Assembly: GCF_020921035.1 (NCBI RefSeq)
Contig: NC_063156.1
Location: 28,320,283 to 28,384,282 of the forward strand
Direction of reading: 5' to 3'
DNA length: 64,000 nucleotides
Source: Rhodamnia argentea
Taxonomy: Eukaryota; Streptophyta; Magnoliopsida; Myrtales; Myrtaceae
Positions 1 through 12,654 of this stretch are shown in pieces (within the stretch, counting starts at the first letter, position 1; each line of letters opens with the position of its first letter). The translations under genes and the position numbers were made by a program. A model generated the notes under the pieces. The model saw only the letters and a list, made by a program, of their open reading frames with translations, ran no database searches and was not told where the DNA came from.

Positions 1-589
1 TCTGGGTGTGACCTTAAGAGCCCACTTGCTGAAAAATCAATGGGAAAAGAATGGTTGCTCGACCTTCCCTTTCCTGGACGCTTACCATTTTGTGAGAGCA
101 CCCTCAACTGGGTTTGTGGCATAGTCGGACATGTAGCCCTGCTATTCTGGCTAAAGCCGGGTTAATTGGGGACACAACGACTAGTGTTGGCAACCTCTGG
201 TGACTATGTTGGGATGGTTCGCCCTAATCATGTTGCTCACTTTCGCGCTCGACCGACAAATTTCACGTTTTAAACTTTCCCCGTCATTTCACATGTCATC
301 CTAGGCTCATGTTTGAGGCACAAGAAGCAGCTGACTACCTCCACCTCCTTTCATTAAAACTTCATAAATACACTGACCAGCGAAATCCCAAGAAGGCAAA
401 AGACATGCAAGGTCCGGGTTCTGAATCAATGCGTCCTGGAAAACCCAACTCCAGCTTTTACATAATCTCAGATTTCAAGCACAGTTTGGAACAACTTATT
501 GCCAAACTTGTCCTCTTAAAGGGACATTAAAAAAAAAAAAAAGCAGGACAAATGAGGAGAAAGATGTCACTAGTGTCAGCTATTAGGTA
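1..589. other. No supported gene
   Basis: Mixed-composition DNA ahead of the coiled-coil gene. A 73-codon open frame at 309-530 (plus) has no recognisable domain and no convincing splice context. An A-tract lies at about 529-541. The stretch probably includes the 3' UTR and downstream flank of the minus-strand gene that ends at 590. Confidence 0.5.
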
Positions 590-1926
590 TTAACAGATCA
601 GAGCATTAACCATGTGCCTTCTTTCCATTGAGCTCTGAGTCTTTTCTCTGGCATGGATCAGGGGATCAAGGGCTTGGCTTGTGATTTTCCTCGTTATCTT
701 CATCTCTCTGGGCTGAGTTTTCGCTGGAAGCTGGATTGGGACCAGTGCCTGTGAGCCGTGAGCTTCCTTGTCGATCTCACTATGCGTCTCCGGCTCTGCC
801 ACGGAAGCTTTCGACATGGAAGAACTGGAAGAGGGACATTGAATTAATTTTACTCAGTTGACTGCCAAACATTGAACACATCTGACCTATGATCACACGT
901 CCTATAGATTAAATCAGCATTACCCAACATGGCTATTGAATTGTATATCAACAGGAGGATAAGCAGTAATAATCAGAAATTATGCACAAAATTTTCTCAG
1001 CCACTGGAATTGCATGCAGCAGCAAAACAGAAGTGATATTACTAGAAACGTTGAGCTGGAGAAAAGTGTCAGTTAGAACTCGTGCCTGGGATCATCAATC
1101 TTCGTCTCTCCATCACCGGCAGCGAGTTGCTCGCCAGATTTTTCAGCAGGAAAAACACCAGTTTCCCAATCAGGAATAGCTTCATGGGTGTGAGAGTGAT
1201 CACTTGACTTGGGCCGGTTTGAAGAACCGATTTTCGAGTTTTGGGAAGTTTCTTGCTCTGTGATCTGGCTCTTGGCTCTTCCTAATTGCGCATCACCGGG
1301 GCCTGAAGTAATGGGTGATCTGCGAGACTCTTCTGGTTCCTCCAACGTAGGCGAGGATGGGATGTTCACGGTTTCGAGCTTTCCCTTAAGGAATTGAAGC
1401 CTCTTCTCGGCCTTGTCCCTCAATCTGATCTCTTCTCTCAGCTTCTTCTCCAGCTCTGTCAACTTCACAAACATCAAATGCAGAAGAAAGAGTGAAACAG
1501 GCATCACATTAGGAGATGCACCATTACGAGCCACGTTAGAAGGCGAAACTCGCTTCAGTTGTTACATACAAAACAGAGGATAGAAACCTTCTCTTTTTGT
1601 ACCCGTTTATAAGAAGGAGATTTGCGTAGGGAGATGAAACGAATACAATCCCAGGAAGAGATCAAACCTTTCGAACCATGAACTCTGCATCATCTTTAGC
1701 AGCTCTAGAGGCCTGTCTCTCTGCCAGCAACCTTCCTCTCAGGCACTCTATGAGACTCGCGCCGCCGTCGCCGTCGTCCTCGGTTTTCTCGACGCTGGCC
1801 ACCCCAATGTCGGTGATTAGACTAATGAACAGACAACAAGAAAAGGGGAGATGGAAGAACAAAAACCCACCTGCATATTTTCTCTCCGAGACGGCTAATC
1901 GCCATTCCTGTTCTATCCATGCACAT
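590..1926 (-). CDS. Plant-specific coiled-coil protein of unknown function (4 exons, about 266 aa)
   Basis: Joining exons 1926-1871, 1794-1668, 1462-1080 and 824-590 gives a continuous 266-codon frame with matching intron phases (2, 0, 2). The N-terminal third is a charged helix: LRGRLLAERQASRAAKDDAE, followed by a heptad-like Leu/Glu/Lys stretch (LTELEKKLREEIRLRDKAEK), which predicts a coiled coil. The middle is Ser/Pro/Glu-rich and probably disordered. The C-terminal exon ends in a helical segment with the motif AREKTQSSMERR. I recognise the general look of an uncharacterised land-plant family but cannot name it. The start could be the ATG at 1926 or the in-frame ATG at 1920. The donor of exon 3 (GTTCTA) is weak; without that splice the protein would end three codons later, at a stop just below 1080. 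No signal peptide or membrane segment is visible. Confidence 0.7.
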
Positions 1927-3890
1927 GCCGCAAACGCCTACTGATGACTCAAAAGGAGAGGTTGAGCATGTCTATCTCCGTACTAGAGGAGGAGAATCAG
2001 AGATTCAAAGATCCAGAGCCTCTCAAGATTCGGAGAAGATCTTAAGATCAACACTTTCTTCTCTTCATTTTTTCCTTGTTGGGGGTTATGTTTTGATTTG
2101 TTTTGGGGAGGGAAGATGGGTTGGTTTGGTGGAGGGACAGAGGACGCCAAAGTTTCGAGCCTTGTGAGTGTTATTTGTACTGTTACTGCAGTGATGGGTC
2201 CAAAGCTATGAGTTTTAAATAGCTGCTTAATAATTTTTCTTGGTGATTTTCAGCGACCTTGTTGTCCTCTTCCACTTCAACATGTCTCGTTTCTATTAAA
2301 GACCACCTCAAATCTCTCGCGCTCTCTGTGAATTATCCACGTTGCTTCACCGACCGAACACGGAGTCCTAATTATGACTTTTTTAAATCATGCACGGATG
2401 ATGAATGTGTAGTTGCCTATTTACAGAGTCTCTCAGCTCTCAACTTCCTCATAAATCTGAAAGGAATACGATATCCTTTCGATTCTCGAGATATCGAGTA
2501 CAAAATAACATAATTTGACCCAATACGTGCACGGAAAATTGTAGATTTTCTTCGATTTTATTGCTCGATAGGCGTCGAGACACACTAGTTAACAAAATCA
2601 ATAACACAAAAAGTGGCGACACGAACACCAAGCTGGATTTAATTATCGAATAACCGACCCATCCCCCAAAAACCCCACGCGAGAAAGAGGTTGTGCGTAA
2701 ATTCTGGGCGTTGATGTCACGTGATGCCTCTGAACCGTCCCTGTCCCCTCTCGTCTCCTTAATCGTCCGAATTCATATTTTGAAAGATTCAAGAAGGAGA
2801 GCGTGCAAAATGGCCAAGACAAGACACTCCCGAACGGGGAATTAAAGCATTGCGAACCGACCAAGACCTCTGTGCTAGACCAAAAACACTTTTTCTATCA
2901 TTTGTTGTTGCTTGACAGACCACGGAAACTTCCAAAAACAGATGAAAAGGAAAGAGACGAGCCAATGCAAAACAACATCAGACCATAGTATCACAACCCG
3001 CGCCCCTCCCCCCCTCGGATCGAGTATTTTGTAATATGTCACGATTAATCACCGAGTCTTATCATTCTTGAAATGTCATCATACCGGCAATTGATTGCAA
3101 ACTTATGTATCCCAGTTAAAAGACACCTTGCACTTCACTCTAAGAAACCACCAAGCAACCCTGCACGATTTTGCACACTCAATGCGTCCACCCACCTAAG
3201 CTGCTTAAATTATGAACTAAAAATTGGAGCTGCGAGAGTACTCCAAGTCCAGATAATACTTTTAAAGAACCTTTTTGTTATTTACTGGAGCAGCTGCTAG
3301 TAGGGGCCAAATGGGTACCACCAACTACTTGAAGAGATGCCAGCGCGCTCTCTGTCATGCTTTCTATATGCATTCGGAGAACTCTTACCACAGATTTGGT
3401 TTTCAAAATGCGACGAGAAAAGGTAAGTGTTCTCTTCCTGTTCCAGAGCAAGCACATCCAAGCTACGGCAAGGTAAAACAATTTATCTGGGATCAACCAT
3501 ACCAAATCATGCTATCAGGTAAACCATGTGGCATCACTAGTCATTTATCTCCAAATCATGCAGGAATTTCCACCGCATACAGCACACCTCCTAATCCAAA
3601 TGAAGCAGACTTAAAAGACCGTAAAAGGAGAGTGAGAGGAGGATGGTAATAATATTTCTATCTGACAGACAAAACAGATTTCCTCAATAGGAAAGGCTAA
3701 TGTGGCCTGAATCTCATTAAAACAACTAGCACTTAAATGGACGTTCTCAAGGGTAAAATGGGTGAAAAAGCTCCTAACCAAAGAAAAGGAGCCAAAACGA
3801 ACAAGCAGCGTTTTTTATACCCCAGTACTTTAAACTACATCTAAAACCATTGTGGACAGATTGGAAAAGGGAACACGAAGAGGAACTCCT
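1927..3890. other. Intergenic: promoter side of the coiled-coil gene and 3' side of the RRM gene
   Basis: No gene is supported. The first few hundred bases would carry the 5' UTR and promoter of the minus-strand gene ending at 1926. Bases 2450-2640 are AT-rich. The 124-codon plus-strand frame at 3275-3649 has no recognisable motif and lies where the 3' UTR of the RRM gene is expected, so it is not called. Confidence 0.5.
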
Positions 3891-6800
3891 CTACTGCAGA
3901 ACTCGTAACAAAACCTGACTATTTTGGCAGAAACCTCGATTCTTGGTGATGAAAGCATTTGTTGCTTCAATCTGCGAGGGGAAGCTCACAGTTGCCATCT
4001 TAATTGGATCTGGGAATGCTGGCCTGCAAATGCATTAGATTAACATGAGAAGGGACATAAGACCAACACTTCTGGAAAATTTCAGCCATGCTCGGTTAGC
4101 ACTTAGTAGCATATACTTATAAGCTGCTTTACAATGTCATTATATCATGACCTTTATTTTTAGACCTATCGTCTCATCTTTAGGTTTTTCAAAACCCTTT
4201 CATTCACCTTGAAAATGTTCATGCAATCCACCATAATAAAGAAGATGAGCTCTTGCATTTAGGATGTCTCTCGTACTTTCTTTCTATGAATGGCACTTCT
4301 TGGTCAGTCTGTTGCCACCATTAGCACATTTTTGTTCATGCAAGGTGAAATCTAAATACTACTTCAGCCTTTCTGCCTTAGGACCGATAAGAAGATTGCA
4401 TCTTGTAATTGCTAATTAGCCCCAGATTTCTTTGCAAGGAAAGGGTTAAACACTCTCATCTTTCTCATCACCCATGAGAAGGTGCAGCCAGATATCATGA
4501 CCGTGCTTCTAGCCTACATAGCTCAGATTTACTCGGATCCAACAGCATAACATTGCCATTCAACAGACAGTTATCGCATTTTTTAGAAAGGGGTAGACTG
4601 ATCAGATGGATATCTTCTCCAGCTTAAGAATAAAGGAGATTAGGGAAATATTAGCAAGAGCAAGATTGTCGACAGATAGCAAGAATAAGTCAAAGGACTG
4701 AATCTTTGGGGAATGGTGCCAAAAGACATGTTATTGTTTAGCATTTGGTTTTCACACTTTTAATTGAAAATTTCATTCGCTGACGTGGCAAATGAAGGTT
4801 CAGGTTCAAAATCATTCCAAAATAAATTTTCATCCCAATTAGGTGCAGCATGTTTTGTAGGACGATAGTTCTTTGAACAAGGATTGGTTCTCACAACATC
4901 TATGCAATTACAATTATCAATAGAAATATTATCTGTCAAACCTAGTTTTACATTTTTATTAAGCAAAATACTTCACAGAAAGCTACTTGGCTAACCTGAC
5001 CATCATCTGAATGGAGGATGCCTCATATTGACATCCGGACAAAAACCGTTCCACGTCATTTGGAGTAGCAGAGAAAGGGATTCCTTGCAGTAAAAGCTGA
5101 CGAAGGCAAATCAAATCAGCCCATATCAATCCTCACATTTTTTCAAGTCGAAGCTGATTAACCATACAAAGAGAGCAAATCTCCAGGAAACAAAATGCAT
5201 CAACAAACTATAGCAAGCAATGCTTTTTACCAGCAAAATTTCCGAGGGAAATTTGAAGTCCCGAAGAGAAGTTATTCAACATTCCAGCACCAAACCACTC
5301 AGAAATAACGACCCATCAATTCACTCACTGGACATTTATGCACGAAGGATGATAACCAAGCGTAACAAATTTGTCCAATGGACATTATTTGATGAATCCC
5401 TAGAAGCTCTGGATACCATTTTGAGTTTTGACTAGCTCTCATACATATCTATTAGCACAACATGTCTACTGATCATAACTAACAAAGAATTAAGCAAGTT
5501 CTCATTTCAATGACTCCATTTAAAGACATAAGGAAAACTCAAACAAATTGCAAAGAATTAATCAAGTACACATACTAAATAAATATGATTCTATGATTGA
5601 AGAACAAACACTAGAATTTCTTAAATAGAGAGAGAGAGAGCTACAAGACGAGCATACCTGCATGCCAATCATGACGATGAACAACATACAATGATAAAGC
5701 AAGCAATAGCTAGTTAATCAAGGAGGAAGACTAGAGCCTTAAAGTACCAAACTAATTCTATCACTAGATTTATTTGCCCCTGCATTGCACAGGAGCACAC
5801 AAAATTTTTAATTCAAGTACACAGCAAATTTAAAAAATTATTCAGCTAAACTAGATTTTCAAAAAGCGGGATTTTTTACATCGTCAAAATTTATGACTTT
5901 TTTTCCTCATAACGTAGCTCCCAAAGAACTTAGATTATCTACTTAAATACTCAAGGCACAAAGTAACCGAATTTTCTCTTTCCCTATGTGTATGAGATAC
6001 TCCATTGGTATCAACATATTAGAGATTTAACGATCGTACTCATCTCTCAATTGTATAATAAGAGAATATGGATATGGTAATAGAGTGAAATATGTTAGCT
6101 TATTCTATGAAACAGTAAGGAATGGTATCTAGATGACTTCGTATTTCATTTCTTAATTTTTATTTTTGGTTTTATGTTTTATTCGTTGTGTTTTTCCATC
6201 TAATTAAGATACGATATTTGAGTGGTGACAGATTTAAAAATTATATTAAAAGACCTTGGGCTAAGAAAGGATTTTTTTGTTGTTGAAGCTATCTCTTAAA
6301 AGTTTGTTGGAAATAAAATGAAGGGGAAAAAAGTTAAAAGTAGGAAAATGTTTCTTGATAAACTTCTACTATGCGCACCAAAACAGGTATGTTTAATTAC
6401 GTCTCTTATTGACCAAAAAAAAAATAAAAAATTACATGTCTCTTTCTCTTGCTTCTAAATTGAAGCTTCAGCTTACCGCTTTCCCACCATAATTCATGAG
6501 AAGATCCCACTGTGAACGATCAGCCTGAGAGGCAAGAGTCATCAATTAACCACAATGCCAAAATGATGCAAAAATTAAGGAAACTTGGAAAACTGGTGTC
6601 AATGAGAAGAATTACCCTCTCCAATCTGTACAAGCGACCCTTCTTACCAATCACCTTAAAAGCCTGATCGAATTCAAACCGAGAGGGAAACTGCACCATC
6701 CTGAAGGCAAAAATGATATAGATGAGGATGAACAGTTGAAGCTTTGATGTATAATCCCCTCAAACACAATGAAAGAAACAATGTATTCATTGGAGAGGAT

Positions 6801-7951
6801 TTGTGGAATCACTCAAGCCGCAAAGAGAGGTGGTGGGTTCAAAAAATTTCCTGTTCTACCCCGCATACATCCAAATTAACCTAAATGAGGTGTTTGACTG
6901 ACCATTGTGCAACAGGAAATAACAAGATTTTGTGCATCGTACCAAAACCAAAAATATAAGTACAATAGAAAGACACATTACATTCCCGTTGGCACAAACA
7001 TCCGGTTGTAGTGGAATCTGACATCATCCTGGGTCAGGTTACAACCTTCAAGCAGGTTAACAATATCAGTCTTCAAGGTGTGTCTCGACACTCCAAACAG
7101 CTTTGCATAAACTAGACCTGAGGGAGGGAGCACCAAGTATTAGCAGAATGAACCAAAAACACCAATCGGAAGCATTCCTAGGTTCAAAGTACGATGGAAT
7201 GATGCACAGGTGAGAGGAACAATGAACTTAAACATTCAACATCCACTTTCTCTCAGAGATTCATAGACAATGTGCCGGAAATGATTTTCAATAAACAAGC
7301 CAAATCTAGGAAAGTCTCCATGTGTTTATCAAAATAAACTAGGCCACTCGGCATTTTACCCTCGTGAATGCACTCTTTTCCCTTCTAGAAACCAAGGAAT
7401 TAAAACCACCAATTTCAGTGGGAGAACATGTTGGACTGATCAATACAAATCCAAACGCTTGGCCATTATCAAACCGCTGTCCAAATAAATGACAAGGCAA
7501 AATGGAAATCGTACGTGTGTAACTTGATCACTCCATCTCATCGACTTCTATAACAGAAAGCCAACAATTGCTCGAATATGCTCTGTCTCCGCTTCATTTT
7601 TCCGTTCAAACACTATGCGCGGAATGCCACTGACGCGATGGAGGCATAAACCCTAACACTAACGGTCGAAAGCAGAGAACAGAGAACCAACGACGAATCG
7701 AATGATCGAGACGTAATCGAAAATAAAAAGCACGTGAAGCCACCAGTGTTCGGAGGTCGAAGAAACGGATCGGCGGACGAGTCCTCCGGTTGGGCCGGCT
7801 GCTCCGGCTCCGTCGAGAAAGGTCGCGGCACGTCTCGGAGAAGCGGAGGGAGGCCTCGAGCAGTGGCGACGCTACTCCGAAGGGCGAAAGTCGACCTGAT
7901 TGCGTTCCGAAGCTGGCTCATGCTCGGCGTTTCGGCGAGGAATCGAATCAA
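3891..7951 (-). CDS. Mitochondrial-type protein with two RRM-like domains (6 exons, 236 aa)
   Basis: Exons 7951-7744, 7117-6982, 6700-6616, 6524-6477, 5096-4996 and 4023-3891 join in frame to 711 nt (236 aa plus TAG), every junction GT-AG. Residues 1-45 are rich in Arg, Ser and Ala and lack acidic residues after Glu7 until about Arg39-Asp40, ending at RPFSTE, a typical plant mitochondrial presequence with its cleavage region. Residues 70-145 (LVYAKLFGVSRHTLKTDI..., later GMMVQFPSRFEFDQAF) and 158-236 (ALLLQGIPFSATPNDVERFL..., later MATVSFPSQIEATNAF) each follow the beta-alpha-beta-beta-alpha-beta order of an RRM, but the aromatic RNP1 residues are largely lost. This indicates organelle RNA binding or a structural role such as in the mitoribosome; the exact role is inference. 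Homologues are ordinary single-copy plant genes to my knowledge. An in-frame ATG at residue 11 is an alternative start. Confidence 0.85.
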
Positions 7952-9483
7952 ACGGAGGTCGCTTCGTGTTCGAAGGCGAAGAAGACGACATGCATGAGAG
8001 TTCGAAGTAGTGTGCTAGTAAAAGTAGCCGATGTTTGCTGCTAGAGAGGGTTCGAAGGCGCAGAAACAGAACTGGCGGGTCGGGGCGGGTCGGTCGGGCT
8101 CTCTTTTGGGTCCAAGCCCTATTATATATGGTTTGAGATCCGAATATGTCGTAATAAACACACGATAACTTTGAAACTCCCGCGACCTAACAAGGCTTTG
8201 ATTCGATTATTTGGTTTGCATTAATTAATTATATGATCGTACATGTAAAAATGTAAGCTATTTGATCATATCAATGGCCCGATTTATTGATGTAAGTAAT
8301 TTATTGATGTAAGTAAATTGACAGCTAAGACTAAAGGAAAGCCCGTGCTAATATGGCCCAAAAAGAGCAGATCTATCGCATCAATGTGCTTAGATCTTGA
8401 ACGGTCGGGTATCAGGGTATATAAGACTCGTTATTAAGCGACGTGGAAAAACATTTTAACATCGCTCTCGACGTGCAAGCGTAATGTGAAATTTGACCGA
8501 GGGGTGGATGCGTACACACAAAAAGCAATAAAATCGACTCTAAATCATGTTAGAAGTCTAATTCAAAAACTTAAGCGATCAAATGGAGGGAGATTGCACA
8601 TACATATACATATATAAAGAGCGCATAAGAGCCATTGTCAAACGGCGTGGAATAATATTTGCAACAAATATACGGCTCATATCAGGGTGGAGTTATGACT
8701 AAGCCCGTGTGAGAAATTTAAACGCTCATAAAATTCAGAATAGCCTGACCATTGGCCCAGTGATCTAACTTGAGCGGGCCCTCCATCTGCACGAGTTGAG
8801 CCCAAGCTGGGCTAGCAATGGCCCATCACGAATCAGATAAAAGGGCCTTGTGTGTTGATGACTTGATGTGGCAGGTTGGTCCATGAGCCTCATACCTGTG
8901 AGAACCACATTGTTCTGGCTTACTCAAAAGATGGCCAAACCGGACCCCAGAAATGATCCGGCAGATTTTACAAGGACAGTGACATTGATTTGCATATCAA
9001 AGCAATTAGCTTGGCTTAATCCTAAAAAGTGTTGTATTTTCCCTCCAACCATCTATCCGGTTGGTAGGTTACAAGCTCCGAATCTCGCTCATGTGCGAAG
9101 TCGATTGAATGTAAACGTGGGTAATATCCGTAATTGTAACCCCACAATTATAAGGGTGGATGAAAAACTGGGCAAGTCGGTTATAGACATTGTCCACCTA
9201 GCAGGAAATCGAAGTTTCCCTCTATAACTCCAGGTGCGGGAGGCTACTATACCTGCCTATTTAGCAGTCACCAATTGAAATTGGCCTAGAGTTTACCTTT
9301 CCCAGCCAAAGACCCCTTAGTTCCTTGCAGATATTGGATGGAAACTTGGAGGAAAACACGCCCCGGGGGTATAAGTAGAAAGAGCAAAGCCATCAGGGGG
9401 AAGATAGGGAGACTTTTCTTATTTTGCAGGAAGTTCATCCGTCTCATTCCAACAACAACATGATCAACGATGCAGATGGATTT
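7952..9483. other. Intergenic region upstream of the RRM gene
   Basis: Promoter side of the RRM gene, then unassigned DNA. A 119-codon plus-strand frame at 8868-9227 has no known motif. The stretch at about 9155-9300 resembles 18930-19060 (shared words around an AAGTCGGTTA... segment and a CCAGGTGC...GCTACTATAC segment), so it is more likely repeat than gene. A TATA-like GGGTATAAGTAG lies at about 9367, but nothing downstream is a recognisable transcript. Confidence 0.4.
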
Positions 9484-9681
9484 TGTTAGGTGTGCGCAGC
9501 AAAAGTCAAATACCTTCGCTGAGAAAGATCAATAAGAAGGAGCCTAAGTTTGGGCCCGTCAATATATTGAGTTGGACCTACCTTTACTCAAAAGTTTAAG
9601 CCAATGAATTATTAGCCAACTTGGATATATTAATCGCTTTACAGCACATCGATTCTCCAATGTGGGACTTCTCCGACACAA
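9484..9681 (+). repeat. Short dispersed repeat, TGTTAG...ACACA ends (copy 1)
   Basis: Begins TGTTAGGTGTGCGCAGC and ends near the words GTGGGACTTCTCCGACACA. The body shares the phrases ATTCAAAAG-like, TTAAGCCAATGAATTAT and TTGGATATATTAA with copies at about 9875-10038 and 18087-18404. TG...CA-type ends and the 160-200 bp size fit a small solo-LTR or TRIM-like fossil, but no internal region or target-site duplication was confirmed. It is degraded. Confidence 0.4.
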
Positions 9682-9874
9682 CTCACCCCTCGCATGTGAG
9701 CTCCAATGTTAGATTTGTTTCCTTGCACATCGGGCACGCGTTGCTACACCACAACGCCCACCGGCCCGAAAATCGCATTGGTTACCAAATTCCTTCCTTG
9801 AGATATTTATCAAACACCGATACATATGGAGAGTGGACCACTAATTAACTAATCAACCATCGGCACCGGTATCA

Positions 9875-10038
9875 TTAGTTGGGTGTGCGCAACTGAAATC
9901 CGATGCCATCACCCGGTTAATATATTTAGTTGGATCCACATTCACTCAAAAACTTAAGTCAGTGAGTTATAAGTCAATTTGAATATATTAACAGTTGCAC
10001 ACCACATTAATTTTTCAACGTAAGACTTTTCTAACACA
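9875..10038 (+). repeat. Short dispersed repeat (copy 2)
   Basis: Starts near GTTGGGTGTGCGCAAC and ends at CTTTTCTAACACA. It is aligned by eye to copy 1 through ATATATTTAGTTGGATCC, ACTCAAAAACTTAAGTC and GAATATATTAAC. It is a diverged fossil copy of the same family, direct and about 390 bp from copy 1. Confidence 0.4.
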
Positions 10039-10841
10039 ATTTACACATACATTCTAATATATTTAGTTCACATGATCTACAAACCTTATAGTGTGTTGTG
10101 TGTTTTCTTCTCTCGATGTCTCCCTTAAGGGAATTTTCGAAGAAGAAAATTGTGAGATTCATGAATTCATTGGATGATATAGTCAAAATTGTCAAATCAA
10201 TGGGGGAAAAAAAAGCTAAGAAAAAAAAGTGGAACACGTGTCAAGACTTCCTCTTAGGATTTTCTAGCGAAACTTCGTGAGAGAAACAGGAGAATTCGCG
10301 AGGATTTGACTATGTTAATAATTACTATTTAATCACACCTTCAAGCGTTTAGAACATTTAGCACTTGTTACGTAGAAACTCCTATCTAAGAGTTTGTATT
10401 ACTAATGTTAACTATTCTAAAATTTTAAGTTGTTAAATTAAGGCGTTGCTTAGTATTGAAATACCTTAAATGGAGTATTAAGGCTTAAAGAAACACACCG
10501 GTGATCGAGCGATTGATTGCCGTTCTTTGAGGCTGGCCTACCCATGGAGCAGCTATCGACAATCGGACCAAACTACATAAACCTCTTGTGTGATTTATTG
10601 TTCCTAATTTATATTCTTAATTTCATCCTCTCGAGTTTGACATTTAATTGCAGGATAAGTCATCTTGCGTGTTGGAGTTTGGTTCGCGCATTAACTGATT
10701 ACAAGATAATAAGGTATTCCACAAGCTCAGAATTTACCTATTTAATATGAGTTTTTTTTTTTTTTTTGCAATAGAAAAATGTAACCGCACATTAAGAACG
10801 TACTTTCTTATGCAAAAACCCAAATTAAACATGACGTCCTC
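10039..10841. other. Intergenic, no gene seen
   Basis: AT-rich DNA with short open frames at 10098-10280 and 10517-10750 that lack domains or splice context. A T-tract lies at about 10751-10767. Confidence 0.4.
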
Positions 10842-10844
10842 TTA

Positions 10845-11602
10845 GGTTATATTTGGCGGTCGGGGATAAAGTCAAGATATGATAGACTTTATCCAATCTT
10901 TTGTTTGATTGCTGTCCAAGAGAGGACAAGGCCAAGTAAAAGTGGGTTGGAGTCCGGATTAAAAGTTCCATTCTGGGAATTGCGTAAAAATAGATAGGAC
11001 TGCCCATGTCCATGGTGTACGTTAACCACCACGAGAGGACCATCATCGCAATAGCCGGTTGTCATCACCGGCCAACCGACCGTCATCTCCGGCCCATAGA
11101 TCGTGTTCCCCAACCGGAGCTTTCGGATTGACATCTACCTTCACCCAAATCTGGCGTGATGGTAGAGCTTTTGTTCACTGTCCGTTCTCATTCACAACTC
11201 GCTCATCCTCTCTGCTACATATGCACTTCATTTGCAAGGAAAAGCTTCCACCTTTTCACAGTCTCTAACTCAATGACGCATTGTCCGGGCGGGAATCGAA
11301 CAAATCGAGCCACGCATTCCGTCCTCAGCTTCCATTTACCATGGAAGTATGACGTGCTCACGAGCTTCGGCGGAGAGGAGGCGGGGGAGAAATGCAAGGT
11401 GAGGCCGAGGGGATGTCCGTGGTGGCTTGACAGGTGGGGTGGAAGGAGAGAGAGAAGAATTTGTGTTACATCTACGTTATATCCAAGGATTTGCCAAAAT
11501 ACTCTCTAAGACATTGCATATCCCATCGTTTATTCTATCCAACGTTGATCCTATCCGACCTTGTCCTAGCCCACCAAAAAGTGCGAATGACCAAACGCAA
11601 CC
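10845..11602. mobile_element. Tourist/PIF-Harbinger-type MITE, about 758 bp
   Basis: The left end GGTTATATTTGGCGGTC and right end GACCAAACGCAACC form imperfect inverted termini. They are flanked by TTA at 10842-10844 and 11603-11605, the 3-bp target duplication typical of PIF/Harbinger elements. The subterminal sequence (TAAAGTCAAGATATGATAG left, and CTATCCAACGTTGATCC right) resembles the family seen at 20516, 24582-26687 and 59107-59652. There is no transposase; this is a non-autonomous element. Confidence 0.65.
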
Positions 11603-11681
11603 TTAATCTCTTCAACAACATGGAAATTGGCATGGCGAAAGATCAAAGTCTCTTTCTCTCTCTTTATCCGTTGGTCAATTA

Positions 11682-12505
11682 CGGCGCGTGTGGTAACACT
11701 ACGTTTTCAGAAATCAACTTCCGGCCATGAGTTGATCTTTTTAATTCTACTCCGGAAGTTGATTTCTAATCAAATGAATTTATTTGGTAACAGTTGAGAA
11801 TTTCTACTTATGAAACATTATTAGCACAAAATTTTCTATGAAAAATTATTATCGGCGGCTGAAATTTTTTTACTTCATTGTAAACTCTTTAAATTTCTTT
11901 AAAAAATAATTTTTATTATTAAAAATATTATTTACTTTTTAAAATTAAAACATTATTAATTATTTTCTACTCCCGCGGTTGGAGACGACGACTCGGCGGC
12001 GGCGGGCGGCGATGGTGGTCGACAGCATCCAACAAGCGGCGGCGGAGGTCGGCGGTAGCTTGGGGCGGTGGTTGACGGTTGGCGAAGGTAGTCAGCTGGG
12101 GCCGGCGATCGCGAGCGGCGATCGACGGAGGTTTGTAGTGGTCGTGGGCGGCGATCGGCGGTGGGCGGTAGGTAGTGGTGATTACGAGCGACGATGGGCG
12201 ATGGTTAGCGATGGGCAGCGGTGGAGGTCGACGGCGGGCGGTGGAGGTCGATGGCGGGCGGAGGCGAGCGTGGTCGAAAAGAGGGTGAGGGCATAATGAA
12301 AAGAGGTTGATGCGAGAAGCATTTCTTAAGTTGAGAAGCAATTTTTTTGAACTTTTTAAATTGAGGGAAAACAACTTCAAAAGTGAAAATTCACTTTAAA
12401 AGTAGAAATTTTTTTCAGAAGCAAAAAATTTTATCAAATGAATTTCTGCTCCATAAGTACTTTTAAAACAAAAATTCACTTTTAAAAGTGATATCATGCG
12501 CACCC
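11682..12505. mobile_element. PIF-Harbinger-type MITE with GC-rich core, about 824 bp
   Basis: The right end ATGATATCATGCGCACCC is followed by TTA (12506-12508); the left end CGGCGCGTGTGGTAACAC is preceded by TTA (11679-11681). The arms are AT-rich (repeated words such as AAAAGTGAAAATTCACTTT). The centre, 11975-12295, is a strongly GC-rich tract of GGCGGTGG-like units that can be read as open frames on both strands. A second copy of the same family lies at 60199-60984. The open frames in the core are low-complexity and are not called as genes. Confidence 0.65.
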
Positions 12506-12654
12506 TTAGTACTCCCAACCTTACTTTCAACTTCCATTGGAAAACATTAAAGAGCGGGGAGGGCATCCAATCAACTGATCCAAGAAACAGCCACGCCTCG
12601 GACCACATGGGTGGGGTGGGGTCTGTCCTCCTTTTCAGCTTGTCCATGTAATTT

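Noticed and set aside
4760-4966. 68-codon minus-strand frame between RRM-gene exons
   Set aside because: Falls inside an intron whose flanking exons splice in frame; no motif.
8868-9227. 119-codon plus-strand frame
   Set aside because: No domain or splice context, and the 3' part resembles repeated DNA near 18.9-19.1 kb.
11270-11300. tRNA T-loop-like GTTCGATTCCCGCC on the minus strand
   Set aside because: No A-box, anticodon arm or acceptor stem around it; it sits within a MITE.
11979-12380. Overlapping frames of 105 and 137 codons on both strands
   Set aside because: Low-complexity GC-rich core of a MITE; Arg/Pro or Gly/Arg repeats only.
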